This document shows, piece after piece, positions 55,980 through 57,986 of a DNA stretch of 57,986 nt. Each line of letters begins with the position of its first letter. Position 1 is the first letter of the stretch. Made by a program: the position numbers and the translations under genes. Origin of the DNA: Lachnospiraceae bacterium (lineage in GTDB: Bacteria > Bacillota > Clostridia > Lachnospirales > Lachnospiraceae); NCBI GenBank assembly GCA_014804445.1, contig JAAUZU010000031.1, positions 6,092-64,077 of the forward strand, written 5' to 3'. The notes under the pieces are model-generated. The model saw only the letters and a list, made by a program, of their open reading frames with translations. It had not been told where the DNA came from and searched no databases.

Positions 55980-56546
55980 ATGGATAAACATATACACACT
56001 CCATTGACAGAAGAAAAGGCGAGGGAGTTAAGAGCCGGAGATTATGTATATATTACCGGTACAATATTTACTGCGCGTGACGCAGCGCATAAAAGAATGC
56101 AGGAAGCGCTTGATGCCGGCGAAAATCTGCCGATAGAACTGAAGGATGCCATCATATATTACATGGGGCCTTCACCGGCGAGGGAAGGCAGACCGATTGG
56201 ATCGGCAGGGCCGACAACCGCAAGCAGAATGGATAAATATGCGCCCACTCTGCTTGATTTGGGATTAAAGGGAATGGTAGGCAAAGGAAAACGTTCGCAG
56301 GAAGTGCGGGATGCAATCGTCAGAAACGGAGCAGTTTATTTTGCTGCAGTGGGAGGTGCAGGTGCACTTCTGTCAAAGTCCATTACGAAGTCAGAACTGG
56401 TTGCATATGAGGATTTAGGCACTGAAGCAATACGCAGACTGGAGGTTGTGAATTTTCCGGTTATTGTGGTAGCGGATGCGGAAGGGAATAATCTGTACGA
56501 AACTGCCATCAGGGAATATGCATCCGAAAGCGCTTGCGAATTATAA
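55980..56546 (+). CDS. fumB: Fumarate hydratase class I, beta subunit
   Basis: A 188-residue beta subunit: LRAGDYVYITGTIFTARDAAHKR near the start, GPSPAREGRPIGSAGPTTASRMD and KGMVGKGKRSQEVRDA, all characteristic of the C-terminal (swivelling) part of class I fumarases and tartrate dehydratases. It completes the active site of the alpha subunit. Co-transcribed with it. Confidence 0.92.
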   Translation: MDKHIHTPLTEEKARELRAGDYVYITGTIFTARDAAHKRMQEALDAGENLPIELKDAIIYYMGPSPAREGRPIGSAGPTTASRMDKYAPTLLDLGLKGMVGKGKRSQEVRDAIVRNGAVYFAAVGGAGALLSKSITKSELVAYEDLGTEAIRRLEVVNFPVIVVADAEGNNLYETAIREYASESACEL

Positions 56547-56617
56547 TGCTGCCTGCCACGAACTTGTAAGCCATGAGTGGCTTTGTGCAATAAAACAGCG
56601 CAGAAATGAGGTCAAAA

Positions 56618-57337
56618 ATGAGAAGAATTGTCTTGATGGTTTTACGTTTGTTTTACATTGCGCCATACTATGTGTACCGTATCTGGAAATTTGGAAGGGA
56701 TGATAACGCTTCTTATGAAGAGGCTTTTGCCTACATTAAGAAAGTGACAAAGCGGGCAAATCATGCCGGCAGGGTTATCATTGAATCCCATGGAGAAGAA
56801 AATCTGCCAAAGAAAGATGGTTTCATTTTTTTCCCGAATCATCAGGGACTTTTTGACGGACTGGTCTTTTTAGAGTCTTCGCCCAGACCATTTACTTATA
56901 TTACAAAAAAAGAGGCAAGAAACGTATTTTTGCTGAAGCAGGTAGGCGATGCGCTGGGTGTTATCGCGATAGACAGAGAAGATATCAAACAATCCATGCA
57001 GGTCATTAATCAAGTAGCGGAAGAAGTAAAGAATGGCAAGAACTTTCTGATTTTTCCGGAGGGCACAAGAAGCAGAAAGGGAAATCAGCTGCTGGAATTT
57101 AAAGGAGGCAGCTTTAAAAGTGCAACAAAAGCAAAGTGTCCCATTGTACCGTGCGCGTTGATTGATTCTTTCAAACCCTTTGATGAAAAATCCATCAAGA
57201 AGGTAACCGTTAAACTTACTTATCTGCCGCCAATGTACTATGAAGAGTATAAAGGAATGAAAACCCATGAAATTGCGGAAGAAGTAAAAAGGCGGATTGA
57301 GGCGGAAATTGCCAGACAGCTTGCAGAATTCAAATAG
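56618..57337 (+). CDS. plsC: 1-acyl-sn-glycerol-3-phosphate acyltransferase (PlsC-like)
   Basis: A 239-residue membrane-associated acyltransferase: hydrophobic N-terminus (about 4-15), catalytic HX4D in FPNHQGLFDGLVF (about 64-71), and the substrate motif FPEGTRSRKGNQLLEFKGG (about 143-161). It acylates lysophosphatidic acid to phosphatidic acid in phospholipid synthesis. GAGGT lies 5 nt before the ATG at 56618; an in-frame ATG at 56606 is also possible. It stands 71 nt behind fumarase beta. Confidence 0.88.
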   Translation: MRRIVLMVLRLFYIAPYYVYRIWKFGRDDNASYEEAFAYIKKVTKRANHAGRVIIESHGEENLPKKDGFIFFPNHQGLFDGLVFLESSPRPFTYITKKEARNVFLLKQVGDALGVIAIDREDIKQSMQVINQVAEEVKNGKNFLIFPEGTRSRKGNQLLEFKGGSFKSATKAKCPIVPCALIDSFKPFDEKSIKKVTVKLTYLPPMYYEEYKGMKTHEIAEEVKRRIEAEIARQLAEFK

Positions 57338-57409
57338 ATCCTGATAATGCTTTATGGCAATGGTTTAGATTTGCGGCAGCGTCCTGTAATCAATTTGCAA
57401 GAAAAGGCA

Positions 57410-57438
57410 TTGACAAAGCGGGATTTGATATGTATAAT
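57410..57438 (+). promoter_or_regulatory. Consensus promoter for tRNA-Ser
   Basis: TTGACA (57410-57415), 17 nt, TATAAT (57433-57438), perfect in both boxes, 59 nt upstream of the tRNA gene. Confidence 0.85.
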
Positions 57439-57497
57439 AACTTTTGCATCACGAATTTAGTGATTGCATTCAAACTTGACAGAGGCAATTCGGATTT

Positions 57498-57585
57498 GGA
57501 GAAATACTCAAGAGGCCGAAGAGGCGCCCCTGCTAAGGGTGTAGGTCGGGCAACCGGCGCGAGGGTTCAAATCCCTCTTTCTCCG
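57498..57585 (+). tRNA. tRNA-Ser (anticodon GCT)
   Basis: An 88-nt type II tRNA: acceptor stem GGAGAAA/TTTCTCC (57498-57504 with 57578-57584), anticodon loop CTGCTAA with GCT at 57532-57534, the long variable arm typical of serine tRNAs (TAGGTCGGGCAACCGGC), T arm GAGGGTTCAAATCCCTC, discriminator G57585. CCA is not encoded. Confidence 0.96.
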
Positions 57586-57605
57586 TTTAGCAGCTAAAGT
57601 CAAGG

Positions 57606-57637
57606 TAGGAAGTGCTCCAAGAGCACTTCCTATTTTT
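57606..57637 (+). terminator. Terminator after tRNA-Ser
   Basis: TAGGAAGTGCTC (57606-57617) pairs perfectly with GAGCACTTCCTA (57621-57632) around a 3-nt loop, followed by TTTTT. Confidence 0.9.
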
Positions 57638-57714
57638 ATCCAAGGAGTGTATCCCTTGAATTTGCTTTTGGAAATAAATATAGTAAAATCAAGAACAAAA
57701 TTGATTGTATAATA

Positions 57715-57838
57715 TTGACAAATTGCGAAACTTGGGATATTATAAAAGTCCACCGTCAAAAAGTAAAATTGCGGTGGGATAAAAAATTAAAATTTTTATC
57801 AAAAAGTTGTTGACAAACAAAAGCACTCATGATATTCT
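57715..57838 (+). promoter_or_regulatory. Two tandem strong promoters, probably of an rRNA operon
   Basis: P1: TTGACA 57715-57720, 17 nt, TATTAT 57738-57743. P2: TTGACA 57810-57815, 17 nt, TATTCT 57833-57838. A CCACCG/CGGTGG stem lies between them. The sequence downstream to the window end is A-rich and noncoding and looks like an rRNA leader. Tandem promoters ahead of a noncoding leader are typical for rrn operons; the 16S gene itself is outside the window. Confidence 0.6.
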
Positions 57839-57986
57839 AAATGAGTTGCGGCAAGAACAGCAACGAGGTTTCAAAAGCGTCTGCTTAAGAAACGAAGAAC
57901 CTTGACAAAAAAACAGCAGTGCAGCCCTGAAAATTCCTAAAAAGAATATTCAGAGAAAAAGAACGAACCAAAAACAGTAAAGAGAG
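57839..57986 (+). other. Noncoding leader running to the window edge
   Basis: No open frame or tRNA is visible. The stretch includes another TTGACA (57903-57908) without a matching -10 box and the A-rich sequence AGAAAAAGAACGAACC. I read it as a pre-16S leader; this depends on what follows outside the window. Confidence 0.4.

Noticed and set aside
57508..57759. Minus-strand 83-codon frame over the tRNA-Ser
   Set aside because: It covers the tRNA and its terminator; no ribosome site and no recognisable protein.

Overview
The window looks like a chromosomal segment of a motile, Gram-positive anaerobe of the Clostridia, most likely Lachnospiraceae. The grounds are the gene content (a Tad/Flp pilus locus without an outer-membrane secretin, flagellin with FliS, BofA, DUF4358, DUF6240-like, DUF6382-like and DUF5702-like proteins, two-subunit iron-sulfur fumarase), strong AGGAGG ribosome sites and TTGACA-17-TATAAT promoters. 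Taxonomy is inferred from gene content only.

Layout. 1-4.1 kb: a truncated gene end, a secreted GDSL hydrolase, a large lipoprotein, then a metal exporter and Fur-family regulator behind a promoter carrying a long inverted-repeat operator. 4.17-14.55 kb: an intact tRNA-Lys(CTT), then a 10.29-kb integrated element bounded by 66-bp direct repeats. I read the element as a complete inovirus (filamentous ssDNA phage) prophage. Reading leftward from its control region it carries three small early genes, a small membrane protein, a tandem-repeat protein, a gpV-like ssDNA-binding candidate, small membrane/coat proteins, a terminator, a large secreted C-terminally anchored adsorption protein, a small membrane protein, a Zot/pI assembly ATPase, a large GC-rich hairpin, a replication initiator and a tyrosine integrase. 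An XRE repressor and a membrane protein read the other way, and a 29-residue membrane peptide has its own promoter next to the right attachment site.

14.6-29.3 kb: host genes: TatD nuclease, zinc-ribbon protein, sensor diguanylate cyclase, a DUF2975/YozG/DUF4173 membrane operon, ABC-F ATPase, a DUF4358-MBOAT-DHHW surface O-acylation cluster, flotillin, a HAD phosphatase and RsmA. 29.4-38 kb: three tandem genes sharing a duplicated extracytoplasmic domain in lipoprotein and zinc-ribbon/membrane-anchored forms, a TPR-acidic-AAA-like protein, and glycogen branching enzyme.

38-52.8 kb: a surface-appendage region. It has a FliK-like protein, flagellin and FliS, then DUF2508 and BofA, then a Tad pilus operon (prepilin peptidase with an apparent ATT start, TadZ, TadA, TadB, TadC-like, Flp pilin, DUF5702, TadE-like proteins, a second prepilin peptidase, DUF6382). 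A 198-bp element with perfect 35-bp inverted ends sits in frame at the start of one TadE gene. 52.8-58 kb: rhomboid protease, flavodoxin-SCP2 protein, HIT hydrolase, fumarase alpha and beta, PlsC-type acyltransferase, tRNA-Ser(GCT), and at the edge two tandem strong promoters that probably belong to an rRNA operon beginning just outside the window.

The item most worth follow-up is the inovirus. Filamentous phages of Gram-positive hosts are few and poorly characterised. This one has recognisable boundaries, a repeated TTGTRTTACAA motif at its control points, a candidate packaging/origin hairpin and several very small genes that automatic annotation would miss.
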